A stretch of DNA of 7,944 nucleotides, from NCBI GenBank assembly GCA_002785585.1, contig PEUI01000245.1, positions 1 to 7,944 of the forward strand. Reading direction: 5' to 3'. A model generated the notes under the pieces. It made no database searches. It had not been told where the DNA came from and saw only the letters and a list, made by a program, of their open reading frames with translations. The stretch comes from Lysobacterales bacterium CG02_land_8_20_14_3_00_62_12. Its GTDB lineage: Bacteria; Pseudomonadota; Gammaproteobacteria; Xanthomonadales; Ahniellaceae. The position numbers and the translations under genes were made by a program. Below, in pieces: positions 7,724-7,944 of the stretch. Each line of letters begins with the position of its first letter. Position 1 is the stretch's first letter.

Positions 7724-7893
7724 TAATTCAGAGCCATGGGCCGAAAGTCAGGTAGTAGAAAAATGGGCGAGAAAAGCGCAGCGCCTCACTACCGACCCGG
7801 GCCTGCAGCGGCTTGCCGCCGTTCTGCGCTCGCTTGGGGATGCAACGCAGACAGAAGATCGATCCGCAGCTTCATTCCGTGCCGCCAATACCC

Positions 7894-7923
7894 TGTCAGC
7901 AACGACATGTTCTGTCGCTGGCA
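7894..7923 (+). repeat. Bulged 30-base hairpin
   Basis: TGTCAGC (7894-7900) pairs with GCTGGCA (7917-7923), including one G-T pair. Inside, GACA (7904-7907) pairs with TGTC (7913-7916) around a 5-base loop, leaving a 3-base AAC bulge on the left arm. No T-run follows on either strand, so it is not a standard intrinsic terminator. It could be a protein-binding palindrome or an RNA stem of a transcript entering from outside the window. Function unknown. Confidence 0.35.
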
Positions 7924-7944
7924 TGGAGACAATGAGGTAGCAAC

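Larger units (their letters stand above)
7654..7944. other. Upstream region, no recognised gene
   Basis: These 291 bases precede the operon. They hold the possible operator/promoter core at 7702-7723, several small inverted repeats (7808-7819, 7823-7851 and the best one at 7894-7923), and short open frames. On the plus strand, the frame between the TAA at 7713-7715 and the TAG at 7938-7940 is open, but has no ATG, GTG or TTG near its beginning. Another plus frame is open from ATG 7736 past the window edge, with implausible Arg/Cys/Trp-rich content. On the minus strand, 58- and 39-codon frames start at 7924 and 7908 without Shine-Dalgarno sequences. None resembles a family I know. A divergent gene or regulator may begin beyond 7944. 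Confidence 0.6.

Noticed and set aside
98..7729. An 11-base word (AACACTAATTC) shared between the operon end (98-108) and the upstream region (7719-7729), possibly flanking repeats of a transposed unit.
   Set aside because: Several 11-base matches are expected by chance in a window of this size, the flanks do not extend the match, and one copy includes the stop codon of the second permease.
3626..7755. Further long plus-strand open frames opposite the first permease and the adaptor (3626-4639, 4688-5422, 5462-6370, 6535-7755).
   Set aside because: Same codon-register shadow effect as opposite the second permease; the products lack recognisable domains while the minus-strand genes are unambiguous RND components.
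7748..7924. Small minus-strand frames of 58 and 39 codons starting at ATG 7924 and 7908, possible leader peptides.
   Set aside because: No Shine-Dalgarno before either, no recognisable sequence, and the longer one is in register with an open plus-strand frame.

Overview
The window is almost entirely one minus-strand operon encoding a tripartite-type RND efflux pump. In transcription order it holds a periplasmic adaptor lipoprotein (membrane fusion protein, 7653-6451), a first RND inner-membrane permease of 1099 residues (6454-3155), and a second, divergent RND permease of 1018 residues (3158-102). Each junction is a 4-base ATGA stop/start overlap with a good Shine-Dalgarno sequence inside the preceding gene, so the three proteins are almost certainly co-transcribed and translationally coupled. 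The order adaptor-permease-permease is that of mdtABC/muxABC-type pumps, where two different permeases form a mixed trimer. No outer-membrane channel gene is present, so the pump would have to borrow a TolC-like channel encoded elsewhere.

The DNA is GC-rich and the proteins are clearly of Gram-negative type (lipobox adaptor, HAE-type RND permeases). A gammaproteobacterium is the most likely source, but this is an impression from protein style and cannot be fixed from this window.

From left to right: 1-105 carries a plus-strand fragment of an IS1182-like transposase that breaks off and stops where it meets the 3' end of the operon; 102-6454 holds the two permeases; 6451-7653 the adaptor; 7654-7944 is upstream DNA. 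That last stretch has weak promoter-like and palindromic sequence, a good hairpin near the right edge, and an open plus-strand frame without a start codon, but no gene I can name.

The points that depart from a routine RND operon are: an enlarged TM6-TM7 cytoplasmic linker with an Arg/Trp-rich amphipathic stretch in the first permease; a 45-residue Ala/Pro/Lys/Trp insertion in the membrane-proximal domain of the adaptor; AcrB relay positions D408 and K940 replaced in both permeases (A or N at D408, N at K940); and the insertion-sequence remnant abutting the operon end. I do not see evidence for a wholly new type of system; the substrate of the pump cannot be read from sequence.
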